Shown here: one piece after another, positions 23,101 to 35,793 of the stretch
Layout of the letters: every line of letters begins with the position of its first letter
How positions within the stretch are numbered: the first letter of the stretch is position 1
Translations under genes and position numbers: made by a program
Assembly (NCBI RefSeq): GCF_003369915.1
Contig: NC_046675.1
Location: forward strand, 24,366,001-24,430,000
Direction: 5' to 3'
DNA: 64,000 bases
Source of the DNA: Drosophila miranda
Lineage: Eukaryota; Arthropoda; Insecta; Diptera; Drosophilidae
Notes under the pieces: generated by a model
Told to the model about the DNA's origin: nothing
The model's input: only the letters and a program-made list of their open reading frames with translations
Database searches by the model: none

Positions 23101-25584
23101 ATTGAGATAAATTTACCCTGAGAGTTTGATGTGAATATATTTAAAAGTGACGTTGCACGTCTGGACGTTGTCGTTGTGGTGGCTGCTGTCGTTGCTGCTG
23201 CTGTGGTGGCGTTTCCTGCTGCCGCTGTCTGTTGGAGATGTTCTTGCTCATTTAATGATTTCGATAATTGCTGCTCGCTTGTCGTTGCATTCAGTATTTG
23301 CTTTTTGCCGCCAGCTGCACTGGCAGTTGGTGTTAAGGCCTCGGCCGGCTGTTGCTGATCTAAAGTTTTTGATTTTGATTAGTCGATCAGTGCATGGTAT
23401 GGATGATGGGTTTTGATTTGGGGTGAACGATGATATAGAGACGATGGTTGATGATGGAGGTTGTAGACAAAGAGAAGAGAAGCATAGAGAACAGATGGCG
23501 ATAGTTAGATAGACTCTTGGGCGTTCATGTGATGCGGGGTGTGCTTGTGTGTATATTTGTGTGCATGTTCATAGGTAGTCCCTTAGTCTCTAATGTATTT
23601 GGTTGATTGATTGGCTGGTGTTTGAGTGTACCTTTGCATAGATTGATTGATAGAAAGGAAGTAACTAAAAATAAAAAAGGAATCTATAAGCTGTAGATAT
23701 AAATGAAGGACAGATGGACTGGGAAAAGTTCAAATACAGATTAATTTACAACATTTAGATCAAGAAATGGAACCAACAGTAAAAACCAAGTACAAGAAAA
23801 TTGGAATAAATGAATATTGAAGCATGACTGAACAAAGGTTACTCCGGTATTACGCCCAGTGTCACGTACATAAATAGTTTTAGGCACAGATGTGAAACAT
23901 ATTACAAACAGATCAAACAGTATAGAAATAATGCATATAATCGAAGAACTACAATCATAAGCAACAAAAACAAAATAAAAAGTAAAACAAAATCAAAGAG
24001 AATGAACCTTGATTGCTATTGTCCTCAGAGATAGGAGAGTTTTTGGTGATATTGGTGGTGAGATTATTCGTGCCAGTTGTTGCTGTGTTGCTACTGTTCG
24101 TTGCTGTAGTTGTGGTGGTTGTGTTGGTGGTATTGTTGTTGTTGGTGGTGCTGTTGATGCTTCCACTGCCACTCATACCGAATGTTCCAGCGCCCGTCGG
24201 AGGCTGAGGCTGCTGTTTTGCTGTGGTCATGAACCACGAGCGCAAGCTCTTCACCGTAGAGGTGGCCCCGCCAGCTGTCTGTGGCTGGCCCACCACAGAA
24301 ATGTCTGGGGAAGTGGGACGCGGCGACGCCAGTGAGCCGGCTCCGGCCCCGAGTGTGGCGTCCTCGGCATAAGGAATACTGCCGCTGGCCGCACTGCCAC
24401 TGCCCAAAGAGATGGCAGCCAGCGCATCTCCTCGCTGATCCATGGACACAATGCTGCCAGAAGCGGCTGCTCCACTGCCAGACCGGAGAGCTGCTTGAAT
24501 ACTGGTGGCTGAGTTCGAGTTGGATGCGGTGGCAGAGGCTTGCGGCTGTTGCAGCCGGGATCCACTTGAGAGAGCAATACATTCTAGTTCAGGCATTTCT
24601 GTCAGATACAAGACGTATGAGAGATATAAGAGATATGATTATATTGGGATGCTGAAGCTGGTCTTACCTGGCTTCTCCAGGCCCGTATACTTGTTGAGTA
24701 CAAACTGTTCCAACAGTTTGTCCACAGACATGTCCACAAACTGGCGCTTAAAGTCGGAGTGCACTTGCCCCACCATGTCATGATTGTTTTGCAGCATTTC
24801 CAAATAGGTGGACAGAAACTCTTTCATTTGCCGCAGATGAACTTCCTCGATCTCTTGGAAACGCTGAAAGGAGAAACTGTTAGCCAGAAAACAGGAAGAC
24901 AGAAATACAGGAAGGAGGGTCGCCTTTACCTTGCAGGTCTGCGTCATGCGTCGCTCAAATTCGTTTTTAATGGGATTATGCTTGTCCAACAGCGACTTGT
25001 AGTCCTCGTGCAGTTTCTTCAGTTTGCTCTCCAGCTTCTCTGCATCCTTGTGTGAGCCATTATCCTTCCGCAGCTTCTCCAGCTCCAGGACCTTGCTGGC
25101 ATAGAGATCGCGCAACTTCTGCACCGCCACCGTCGACGTTTGGATCGCCTGAACACACTCCAGGGTCTGCGACTCCTCCTCCTTGACGGTCTTGTGCTTC
25201 TTGTGCAGCTCATCGGCATACTTGGCCACGTCCTTGACCAGCTCCGTCAGCTTCTGCACCATTTGCATGTGAAGGGTGGAGAGCTTCTCGGCAGAGGTGC
25301 GCAGTATTGTCCAGACCGGGGCAAAGGTGCTGTTCAATGTCCCAGTGCTGGCCTTGTGCGCCAGCTTGGACATCATCTTCGAGTTCTGCTCCTCAATGTT
25401 GGACTTCTCGCGCAGGAACTCGGACAGCTCCTTGCTGGCCACCAGGCCAAATTTCATGTTGTGATATAGAACATCGAACCCATTGTTCTTCTCGCCCTGT
25501 AAACGTGATAAAGTTGATCAGAGGTTCTTCAAGTTGCTGAGGCCTGAGGCATACCCAAAAGTAATCATTGAAATCCACCGTCAT
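20155..25584 (-). CDS. FCHO-type F-BAR and mu-homology-domain endocytic adaptor (CG8176 orthologue)
   Basis: Eleven constitutive coding exons join in frame: 25584-25555, 25496-24930, 24863-24668, 24598-24008, 22577-22472, 22406-22051, 21989-21817, 21754-21021, 20950-20615, 20551-20322 and 20252-20155. They encode 1138 residues. The start is the ATG at 25584 (MTVDFNDYFW|GEKN), matching the conserved FCHO N-terminus; a GTG codon 27 nt upstream is not a start. An F-BAR domain fills about residues 1-270. A long Ser/Thr/Asn-rich linker follows, with DEEGFSIQP and IHVKIKPL motifs typical of the family. The C-terminal mu-homology domain runs from about residue 842 (IPLAVAFHEIIHAYFRG) to the GSGYRLSLVKRRFVSGKY end. 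FCHO proteins sense membrane curvature, bind AP-2 and Eps15 and start clathrin-coated pits. The exon at 23359-23117 is a cassette. Confidence 0.92.
23117..23359 (-). CDS. Predicted cassette (alternative) exon of the FCHO gene
   Basis: This 243-nt stretch is open in the expected frame, sits between a TTTAG acceptor and a CAGG|GTAAAT donor, and is phase 1 at both ends. It can be included or skipped without changing the downstream frame: the flanking exons (ending 24008 and starting 22577) also join directly in phase 1. Inclusion adds 81 residues rich in Gln, Ala and Thr (start DQQQPAEALTPTASAAGGKK), placed in the disordered linker between F-BAR and muHD. The open frame, phase and splice sites support an exon; whether it is used, and where, needs RNA data. 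Confidence 0.6.
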
Positions 25585-26777
25585 CTTGTCTGTCGGAATG
25601 CTTTCCGTCACTTGTACTTCTTAAACTTTAGTTTACTATTATTTCCTTCTCCCCTCAGTCTTCGTAAAGGCTTGGCTTGATTGCTTTCTAATTGACTTTG
25701 AAGTTGCAGCAGCGGCAGCTCCCTAGTGGCTATTACTCATGTGCAGCACCATGAACGGATGTTGCTGGTAGTGTTTGTCTGATCCTGGCCCTGGGCAGGA
25801 GTCCACATCAGCAGTTTCTGTTTCCGTTCCCGTTGCGTCTTCAACATGCATGGGCACTGGTCTTCATGCGATGCTGATGCTCTCTACATGGACGTTCCCA
25901 CTCTTGCTTTCCACAGTCACTCTAAAATAAAATGAAGTAGATCTTTAGTTGTAGGTGATTGGTTCCTTTTCTCTAAAATCTATTAAAATTTGGAAAAAAT
26001 TAGAAAACTTTGGAAAAACAAATTTGCGTTTCAAAAATGTCTTTACCAAACACGTCTGATTGCATTGATAGGTTACAAAATACGAACACATTTCTCCTTA
26101 AAAAATGTAATCTCCTTAAATTTCCACAAAAAGGGAATTCCCCTAAATTTTTGCTCTCTAAAAATGGTTTGACCAGTAAATTACATACTATATTTGAGCA
26201 TCCCAGAAGATTAATATACATACGTAAGAAATGACACAGACTGACAAACTTCAGATAAACCTCTTTTTATAACTCAGAGAAAGACATAGCTGTATCGAGT
26301 TGCCTTTTGATGCTGATTTAATATACTTTATACTTTATGAGGTCGGAAGCGCTTCCTTCTGTGTGTTACACAGATCCACCGCAAAACATACATAAATCCT
26401 TCGTATCGTTTAGACAAATTAAAAATTTGAAAAAAGCTCAACTTTATTCTTATTTATATTCATGCAAAGTTTGGAAGTCGCTATCATTAATTTAATAGAT
26501 CCAAAATATTGTGCATTGGAGTAAGGTTGTAATCGTTCATTTTAGTGTTTCTTTTGTCACTATAGTCCATAAAAGGAGATTCAATAAATAAAATAATAAT
26601 ATATTTGGGTTGATTATATTTATTGAATGCAAATCTTAAACTTTAAGTTGACAACAGACAAGTACAGAATTTTTTGAGACACTTACTGAATAAAGTTCAA
26701 TTCTCTTGATTGCCATATTTACTGAATTAAACTTTAAATCTTAAGCTTAAAAAAAATGTAAATGATGATGGAGAAAT
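25585..26777. other. Intergenic region: FCHO 5' UTR/promoter and KDM3 3' UTR
   Basis: The two minus-strand genes are separated by about 1.2 kb. The right part of the FCHO leader (25600-25920) is moderately GC-rich, and the rest is AT-rich. Plus-strand TTTATT sites near 26447 and 26627 are minus-strand AATAAA candidates for the KDM3 3' end. A degenerate interspersed repeat lies at about 26265-26405. No coding exon is seen. Confidence 0.45.
26265..26405 (+). repeat. Degenerate interspersed repeat (copy 2 of the 45.4-kb element)
   Basis: The stretch includes TTTTGATGCTGATTTAATA, ACTTTATGAGGTCGGAAGCG, CTTCCTTCTG and GTTACACAGATCCAC. The same blocks occur in the same order and orientation at 45480-45580. 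It is a diverged copy of a dispersed Drosophila repeat I have seen in many fly introns; I do not assign its transposon family. Confidence 0.6.
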
Positions 26778-29384
26778 CTAATCTCCCTGTAGCTTGGACA
26801 TTTCCACTTCAATGCGTTCGTCCAGTGCCCGCGTCAAGATGTGGCAGCAGTCCTTGATGGCATGGTAAATAATATTCTTGATCTGCAACTTGTCCTCGTG
26901 GTTGGTGTGCGAGTGCGAGAGGCGTCGGAACTCGTGCGTTAGATGATAGCAGTGAGTGATGTTCTCCGGCGAGACAAAGTCCTCGGCCACCTTGATGCAG
27001 TTGTGCAGGTTCTGGACCTGGTGCGGGGCCCCAGCGGGTATGAAGACAGCATCCCCCAAGCACTGCACAATGGGATGACCCTCCACGCCGTATTCCTTGA
27101 ACAAACGGGCCCGCAACTTGTCGTCCAGATACCAGTTCTGATCGTGTATCGGATCATGATCGGGCTCCAACCGGAAGCCGTTCTCCAATGTGACGCGATT
27201 AAGTAGATCGCGGATTTTGTCGGCATCGCGAGCCGGGAAGATGTGCCACAGCGCTCCGGGAAGTACCTCGCTAGACTGGCACCGGGCCCGCGTGATATAA
27301 TCGCATCCGCCCATGGCAATGGCTCGCTGAGTGGCCGCCAACTGGGGTTTGCTATCCTCGTCCTGGGGTATTCCCACATAGACCATTATGTTGACGGCAT
27401 CCGAGATGTCCAGATGGAGGTTGGTCGTTCCCTTGTCGGGATGAAGCGCCGATCCATACGCATTGTACATCTTGGGCCCAAGATCGGGCGGCACAAACAT
27501 CTTCGGCAGGCAGCTGGCAATGTTCAGATTTCCCGTTCGCAGCGTGTACTCCGGCATGGGCAGCCCCTGCATGAGATCCGCAAACCGAGTGGGCAGAATC
27601 TCGGCAAAATCATCGCCCGGCGGCCAGTCCTTCAACTTTAGCAGCATGGGCTTTCCATTGGAGTCCAGTAGACGCTTGCTCATGCACTGGAATCCCTCCC
27701 AGAAGTGCCGCATGGGCTGATTGGGCACCAGGTTGCCATTGAGGCAGTTGATCAAATCGTTTGGCTTGTCGCCAAAGTCCCGACAGAAGGCCTCCGGACG
27801 CCACAGATCCAGGTTCAATGAGCGAGCCACCTCTGAGATCATCACGGGCTGGCCACACTTCCATACCTCCTGATAGAGCACACGATTGTCCGGATGCATT
27901 GCATCCGTGAGCCTCAAGAGCTTGCCATCGCACAGCCATTCGTGGGGCACGCCCGGGGCCAGCTGTGTGGAATGGGCCAGGGTCATGGCTCTCGGAGGCA
28001 GAAACCTCCTCAGACCGGCCAGACCCTTTCGCAGAAAATTTATGTGCTTGAAGTTATCAAACGCACTCGTGATTGGATCCTTTCCGAGGGTCTCTTTGGT
28101 CCAAACCCGACCCGGGACGTAGTCTATGCCCCGTTCCCGGGCGAATTCGAGCTTCTTGGAGTGCAGCTGCTCCAGCCTCTGCTGCTGGTGCAGTTTCTGC
28201 TCGGTGGCCAGCGAGGAGAAGCTCGTGTGCTGCTTCAATTGCGACTCCTTGATCATGTCCTGTATGAAGTCATTCAACTGGGGGTCCTTTACCTCCTGCT
28301 TGCTGAGCAGGCAGCCGCAGACCTGGGGCACCTGCCACAGGGTGCGCACCTCGTGCAGCAACCTGCCCAAGACGTTCAGGGCATCACCGGCAATGATCTG
28401 CGTCAGCATCAGCTCGGTTATGGCATGCTGCTGCGGACCACTGGGATCGGTGCAGAGCCCCCAGTGGTATTCGTCGCATCCCTTCTGCAGGGACGTCTCC
28501 ACGCGCCGCAGGCGCTGACCTTCCTTTCTGTCCTTGAAGCAGTCCAGACAGACGCCAAAGCCGCACTTGCAACAGGTCCAGTGATAGTTAAACAACGTGG
28601 TGTCGCAGACGTCGCAGATCTCCCGAATGCCCTTTACAGCCTTCTTCCAGGCGATGGTCCCTTCGGAATTCTCGTGCAACTTCAGAGCCTCCGCTTCCTG
28701 GCGCCACAGATAGCAAAACTGATCGCCCGCATGAAGGAGTATGTAACGACACACTTGTATGTCCATGAAACCACTGGTGGGTGCCGTCGTACCATCCGGC
28801 TGCCAAATGCTGCAGTCCTCCTTTGTGGGCTCGATGTAGGGGTTCGGGAACCCGGCCACACTCAGCTCCCCCTTGCCGCTGTACTGGAGGCGTCGGAATT
28901 CGTAGAACCTGCAATAGACATCGTTGTTGGTGGCGTCGCTCTCGCTGGGGGAAGGCGCGTCGTGTCGCTTGCGGCATTCGCGACACTTGGGAACCTCCGC
29001 TACCGCTACTGCTGTATCTCCCGTGGGTTGCTGCTGCTGCAACTTAAAGCAGGGCAGGTCCTGTAAAAAGATAGAGCAACTCTCTCGGTACTGCTTATGC
29101 CGGAGCTCCTCCTCATCCGTCAACAGTGTTTCTGCTTGACTACTGCTGGAAGGTTTCAGCTCTTGGTCCTGCTTCGGCTTCGCCTCTGGCGTTCCATTTC
29201 CACTCTGCGTCTCCAAGCATAGTTTCTTTGTCTTGTTCTCATTCGAAATGTGTATCTCAATAATCGATTTCGGATCCGATCTCATGGACAGACAACTTAA
29301 AGGGGATGCCGTGCGCTTGCGGCTTGCGGTGGCAGCAGTTTGAGCAGCAACAGCTGCTGCCGCTGCCAGTTCGTTCTGTGACAT
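26778..29384 (-). CDS. Kdm3: KDM3/JHDM2 histone H3K9 demethylase (JmjC domain)
   Basis: A single uninterrupted exon gives 868 residues from the ATG at 29384 (MSQNELAAAAAVAA). The open frame extends further upstream, but a pyrimidine-rich acceptor ending at 29398 indicates a 5'-UTR splice 13 nt before this ATG, so I reject the upstream Met. The order is: a low-complexity Ala/Ser N-terminus; a Cys-rich segment near 155-165 (CRECRKRHD); a KDM3-type zinc finger near 258-285 (ICDVCDTTLFNYHWTCCKCGFGVCLDCF by position, with CxxC pairs); then the C-terminal JmjC domain. The Fe(II) ligands are seen as HLD in NLHLDIS (near residue 655) and the distal His in GAPHQV (near 787). The family removes mono- and dimethyl groups from H3K9 using 2-oxoglutarate and oxygen in the nucleus. 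It matches the gene known as JHDM2/Kdm3 (CG8165). Confidence 0.93.
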   Translation of the reverse strand: MSQNELAAAAAVAAQTAATASRKRTASPLSCLSMRSDPKSIIEIHISNENKTKKLCLETQSGNGTPEAKPKQDQELKPSSSSQAETLLTDEEELRHKQYRESCSIFLQDLPCFKLQQQQPTGDTAVAVAEVPKCRECRKRHDAPSPSESDATNNDVYCRFYEFRRLQYSGKGELSVAGFPNPYIEPTKEDCSIWQPDGTTAPTSGFMDIQVCRYILLHAGDQFCYLWRQEAEALKLHENSEGTIAWKKAVKGIREICDVCDTTLFNYHWTCCKCGFGVCLDCFKDRKEGQRLRRVETSLQKGCDEYHWGLCTDPSGPQQHAITELMLTQIIAGDALNVLGRLLHEVRTLWQVPQVCGCLLSKQEVKDPQLNDFIQDMIKESQLKQHTSFSSLATEQKLHQQQRLEQLHSKKLEFARERGIDYVPGRVWTKETLGKDPITSAFDNFKHINFLRKGLAGLRRFLPPRAMTLAHSTQLAPGVPHEWLCDGKLLRLTDAMHPDNRVLYQEVWKCGQPVMISEVARSLNLDLWRPEAFCRDFGDKPNDLINCLNGNLVPNQPMRHFWEGFQCMSKRLLDSNGKPMLLKLKDWPPGDDFAEILPTRFADLMQGLPMPEYTLRTGNLNIASCLPKMFVPPDLGPKMYNAYGSALHPDKGTTNLHLDISDAVNIMVYVGIPQDEDSKPQLAATQRAIAMGGCDYITRARCQSSEVLPGALWHIFPARDADKIRDLLNRVTLENGFRLEPDHDPIHDQNWYLDDKLRARLFKEYGVEGHPIVQCLGDAVFIPAGAPHQVQNLHNCIKVAEDFVSPENITHCYHLTHEFRRLSHSHTNHEDKLQIKNIIYHAIKDCCHILTRALDERIEVEMSKLQGD

Positions 29385-31493
29385 TCTGTGTGTATCTCTG
29401 GCCTTCGAAAATAAGAAAAAGGAAGGAAGAAAAGAGGGTGGGTTGAGCTTTTCGGTTTCTGTCGGGCCTTCTTTTTCCCCTCTGCACTGGTAATGCTTCT
29501 TGAGTGAAGTGGCTGATGCTGCGTGCTCCTCCATGCTCCTCAATGCTCCGTGCTCCCGATCTTCTTTTCTTTTTGTATTTCTTTATCTTGATGTATATTG
29601 CTTGCCATCTTGTCTCTTATTGATCTTTTGTCTTCTGTTTAACACTCTCGGCGTGGTTGCAGACTGCAACTGCATATCCGGTAATGTGGCGGACAACTTT
29701 CGTTGGCTTTTCTTCTTCAATGCACAAGCACATCTTTCGTGAACGAATCGAGCAGAGAGCTTCAAGAGAATACAGCACAACTACTCACTGCCTCCACATT
29801 ACCTGGCGCAGCGGAGAGCCTTACTTAATACATAGCATGCATCAGGTTAATATAGATTTTAATTAGCTTGTACTATTATAGACGTTATCCCACATCCCAC
29901 ACACACCGATATACACACATACATGCATACATTTGTATCCAAAAATATATGGTTATTTCGATAGGACGCGGTAATAAACCTCGGTAATAATTTGACTGTC
30001 CATTGATCAACTACGCCACAAATTGGGACTGTGGGCGTCGTATACACCCCTTTCTATGCGAGTATATTATACGCACAGTCGACACAGAAATGCAACGGTG
30101 GGCAGTCTTTTTGGAGCAGTCAACCACAACGAAAAATGGACCCTTATCAGCGAACCACGATACGAGCATCAATGTGCACACAGTCATGTACGTTCCGAGT
30201 CGGGCATCACTCTTTAAGCGTTCACTGTACAACAAAATTTTTCAACTATTTTTTGCTATTTTTAGGAAGAACGTGATAATCAAATTAAAAGCGAATCATA
30301 GTCAAAAAGGTTTTCGAATGATATCTGAGGGGCTCTGGGTCTTAACAGCTCTGTTAATGCTAACATGCCAATTTACAGAATCAACAAGTGTCGCTGGGCA
30401 GGCAGGCAGACAGAAATTCCGGGCCGACGGATATGGAAGGCAAGTGCCTTCCAATTATATGGTCATATAATTGAGGGGACATTGGGAATTGACCCTGGAT
30501 GACACAAGAACAGCCGTCCCGTCCCGTCCATATGTACACACGAACGTGTGTACGGTCGGGCGGGTTTGTTTGTGTTTTTGGGCGTTCACCGCAGAGCAGA
30601 GCCAGCACAGAAGTCTTACGAAACACGGCGAAAGAGAAATGGGGAAAAACATGAGAAGCGACGACAGAAAACCCTACAAGCGACTCGCTCTCCACACCTC
30701 TTCCCCCTTTTGCAAATTGATCAATCAATTCACTTTATGGGCGCTTGCCTGACCTTTTAATTCAATGAAAGCCCGCACTTTATATAACACCACCACTGCA
30801 ATCAATAAACAGTAGAGAACAATGGAAAACACGCACGACGTGCAGCGAAGTTTAAATTTTTAAATTTACTCAACGCCGTCTGATAACGCCGACTCCAGAT
30901 AAATATTTGTGTACATTTACTACTATTTTGAGGCGCTGTGCGGTGGCACGGCAGCACTGGCCGATTACTACATCGCTCTAGATTTGTTTTTTTTTCTTCA
31001 ATGAATTTGTTTTTGCCCCGCCTTTAGGAGGTGCACAGTCCATGATTTAGGTTTGTTAAAGAACAATAATAAGCACTTTGGTCACCAGGAAACGTTTTCG
31101 TTGTTGCATTTTTATCAATTTAAATTTGTGTACTGAGCATTACAAACACCATCGCATTACACTACTCACGCACACACACACACACCACATAAAAAACTTG
31201 GCGTTCAAAGTGGATAGAACAAACAAGCTATCAACAGCTAATTTATACGCTTTGGAAGGTCATTGCAACTTACACTTACTACTTATTGCATGTTGGGAAA
31301 CAGTCCGCCATTTCTTTTATAAAACTCTACTCGTGAAAATCAGTACTTTAATAAAGAAATTCGATTTTTCATTTGCACCAGTGACTTATCGGTAAATCGG
31401 TATCGGTCTGACGAATGGAATAAGGAACTTAGCCCACTTAGGCCCCTTTTTTTAAACAACATCGATGATATCGCAGAGCTCTGTTGACTGAAA
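29385..31493. other. KDM3 - mRpL47 divergent intergenic region
   Basis: Two genes diverge across about 2.1 kb. The KDM3 5'-UTR exon begins at 29397 after a pyrimidine-rich acceptor. A CA microsatellite lies near 31169-31186. The last 110 nt before mRpL47 hold a promoter-like block (CGGTATCGG, a 22-nt motif shared with rump, and ATCGATGATATCG). One small open frame with a hydrophobic start (30318-30470) is listed as a finding but is not supported as a gene. Confidence 0.45.
31381..31465 (+). promoter_or_regulatory. mRpL47 promoter block shared with rump
   Basis: This block carries ATCGGTATCGGTCTGACG, then a 22-nt segment (31425-31446) starting GAACTTAGCCC, then ATCGATGATATCG (DRE-like). It ends 29 nt before the mRpL47 ATG. 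The 22-nt segment recurs with one mismatch, inverted, at 38140-38161 in front of rump, together with the ATCGGTATCG part. Position and recurrence suggest a core-promoter element or a relic repeat; its function is inferred. Confidence 0.5.
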
Positions 31494-32483
31494 ATGTCGA
31501 CTATTTTAAAGAAATGTTTTAATTTGGCTAAAACTGTGAGAACAGCGACGATAACGAGTCTTCTTACTGCTCCAAAGCAGCAATGGCAGGCCTTGAGGTG
31601 GGTTTAGGCAGTTTTAGTGATTTTATTGGCGTACGCTCATCTTTGTTTTTATGTAATACGTAGTGCTGCCGCCTTCCAAACGCCGCATGCTCAAATGATG
31701 CACACCAGCCCGATGCGGCATGGTCTGATGGAGTTCTTCGATGACCCCAAGCACTGGAGCGAGAACGATATAAAGGTGGGACGGGCCTGGAGGACGGATG
31801 AGCTGCGCATCAAATCCAACAAGGAGCTGCATCAGCTCTGGTTTATATTGCTGAAGGAACGGAATATGCTTCTTACTATGGAGCACGAATGCAATGACAA
31901 AATGGAGATCTTTCCCAGCCCCGAGCGAGTTGATAAGGTAACTGCCCAACCTTTAGCTTGTTGAGCATGTAAAATATAAAAAGCCATTTATTCATAGGTG
32001 AAAATTTCCATGGACAATCTTGAGAAAGTGGTGCGGGAACGCAACACGGCCTATCATTTGCTGGAAACGGGTGAAACAGGCGAGCGACCCCAGAAGAGGG
32101 TAAACAACGCGTTTGGCTTGCAGGTCAACTATAAATCCTGCGAGCATGTCCTGCCACCCTTCATGAACCTCAAATGGATAAAGTCCCGCAATATTGGCTT
32201 TGGCGGCAGGGCCGTGAATAGATTTCTGCTCAAGTACCGCGAGCAGCTTTACAATGCCAAGCGCAAGGCGAAGAAGTATGCCATGGTATAGCAACAAATA
32301 AAGACGATATCTAATAATATTCTTTGTTCCAGCCGCTCTCGCAACGAGGTAATGATGATTCTACGCCGCAATCCCAACTTTGATCTGGAAGTGCTGCGCC
32401 GTAAGTTCCCCGATGTGGATATCGACAAACTACGCAGTGCGGATAAGGCCCGAGGACACTATGTGCCGAAGGTTGGCGTCTAA
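31494..32483 (+). CDS. mRpL47: Mitochondrial large ribosomal subunit protein L47 (uL29m)
   Basis: Four exons (31494-31597, 31664-31937, 31998-32275, 32333-32483) with short GT-AG introns encode 268 residues. The N-terminus ([20 protein letters not shown]) is basic and hydroxylated, as expected for a mitochondrial import signal. The MRP-L47/L29 domain follows: [35 protein letters not shown] and [15 protein letters not shown]. The protein is the mitochondrial version of ribosomal protein L29, near the exit of the nascent chain tunnel, and is needed for translation of mtDNA-encoded respiratory subunits. The gene ends 65 nt from the end of the convergent Rlb1 gene. The promoter is compact, with DRE-like sequence, as usual for fly housekeeping genes. 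Confidence 0.93.
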
Positions 32484-32548
32484 CTTTGCATTTTCAGTTA
32501 TTTAGTCATTAAATCGAAAAAATACTGTGTAAATTGAACATCTTGACT

Positions 32549-33961
32549 TTAATCTTCGTCAAACTTAATTTTAGTTCCCTGGAAGGCGGCTATTTTTGGT
32601 TTCCACTTTTGTTTGGCAATCCAAGAGGGATGCATGCCTTCCATGGAAGTGGGAGCGGATGCAGGAGCAGGAGCAGGATGCTTAAAAGCTGGAATATCAA
32701 TTTCTGCGGCTTGCCCGTCGTCACCAAACTTGATCTTTTTCCCCTTAAAGTGCCCGATAACTGGCTTCTGTTGCTGCTTGGCTATCCAGGATGGATGGAG
32801 GTCCTCTGTGGGTTTCTTTTTATTGATCTCCGGCCTCCGCTCCCTTTCCCCCCGGTTGTCGCTATGTCGGTGTTCGTTCCGCTGGCGCTTGGCAGGGTAA
32901 GGCATCGGTTCTTGCTCGTTTTCGCTTTCATTATCCTCTGAAAGAACCACAGCGGTGGATAAATACGGCTGACCAGATTCTGTGATGAAAAATGGATCTA
33001 TGACATGCGTTGGACGATCTTTTTCAGCCGTGGTCTCCTCCTTTTCAATGCTCGGCTCCTTCTCTTGTGGTCGCTTTCGTGTCTTTTCTTTGACATCAAT
33101 GGGTTTCGGACTAATTTCGGGCTTCCTATCCTTTTGCTGTTGCTTCTTTTCTCGTACCTTTGACTTTTCCTCTTCTTTGACATCAATGGGTTTTGGTTTA
33201 ATTTCGGGCTTCTTTTCATTTTGCGTTTGCTTCTTTTCTCGAAGCTCTTTCTTCACCGAGGCCACTTTAGGAGTACGCTGAAGCTTTTCTTGTTTGGGTT
33301 TCTTCTCTTCCGCTGTTTCCACCTCACCAACCGCTGGCTCTGCCGCTGGCAATACATCTGTTCCAGCCACGTCTCTATCCACTTTGTTCTGCTCCAACCA
33401 TTCTAGTCGGTTGCGCGTCTGGGCCTTCTGGTCTTTAAGTTCCTTGCGTTGTCTTTTCTTCGCCTCAGTGCGCTGCAGCTTCACGCGTCTCTTGCTCGTT
33501 TCCAGAATCTCTTCACGCCACTTGGAATCCTTGTCACTCTCCAGGCCCAAAGTCTGGCGAAATGTGTCAACCAGCGCTTTCATCAGTTTGTTGAGCCCCA
33601 GCATCGCAAGAACAACCTCATCTGGAGTGGACCGGCCATTGGTGAGCACTGCGTTCGGATTTTTACCATCCTGTAGGAGCAGCTGGCGCATTATGTCCAG
33701 ACTCTTCAAAGCCTTCAGCTGGGCCACGCATTCGCTGCTTTTGCGCAAGCGTTCCTTGTGTTTCTCATCGTCCGGTCGTTTGGCCAGGACATCTTTGACA
33801 TTCCTCAGCTTCTGAACGAGCTTGGAAACCGTTTGCGCACGTGCTTGCTGGATGACTTTCTTGTTGGTAATTACCTGTGTGTACGAACGGAGTAGTTACT
33901 ATAAATAATACGTCTTTTTTCATTTATTTACCAAATTATTGAATTTCAGTTTATCAAGCAT
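32549..33961 (-). CDS. Rlb1: BUD22/SRFBP1-family nucleolar protein (Rlb1)
   Basis: Two exons, 33961-33932 (MLDKLKFNNL) and 33874-32549, give 451 residues. The N-terminal 180 residues form the BUD22 helical region (NKKVIQQARAQTVSKLVQKL, then CVAQLKALKSLDIMRQLL). The middle is extremely Lys/Glu-rich with a duplicated EIxPKPIDVKE motif. The C-terminus has two copies of the SRFBP1/BUD22 end motif (HPSWIAKQ...KPxIxxFxGxKIKF), where I expect one. Yeast Bud22 acts in 18S rRNA maturation and 40S assembly, and human SRFBP1 also binds SRF; the fly role is inferred. The symbol rests on position: Rlb1 is the gene I recall lying divergent to and close beside Ras85D. Its start is about 1.1 kb from the Ras ATG, with a shared DRE between. 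Confidence 0.85.

Positions 33962-35793
<1,832 letters not shown>

Noticed and set aside
25585-25611. Longer FCHO N-terminus beginning at 25611
   Set aside because: The first codon there is GTG; the conserved family start is the ATG at 25584.
27894-29066. 390-codon open frame on the plus strand opposite KDM3
   Set aside because: It is the shadow of the GC-rich KDM3 coding frame; no domain, no splice context, and composition follows the antisense codon pattern.
29385-29543. Upstream Met (MRSMEEH) as the KDM3 start
   Set aside because: A strong pyrimidine tract and CAG at 29400-29398 indicate that this stretch is a 5'-UTR intron; the Met at 29384 has the better position.
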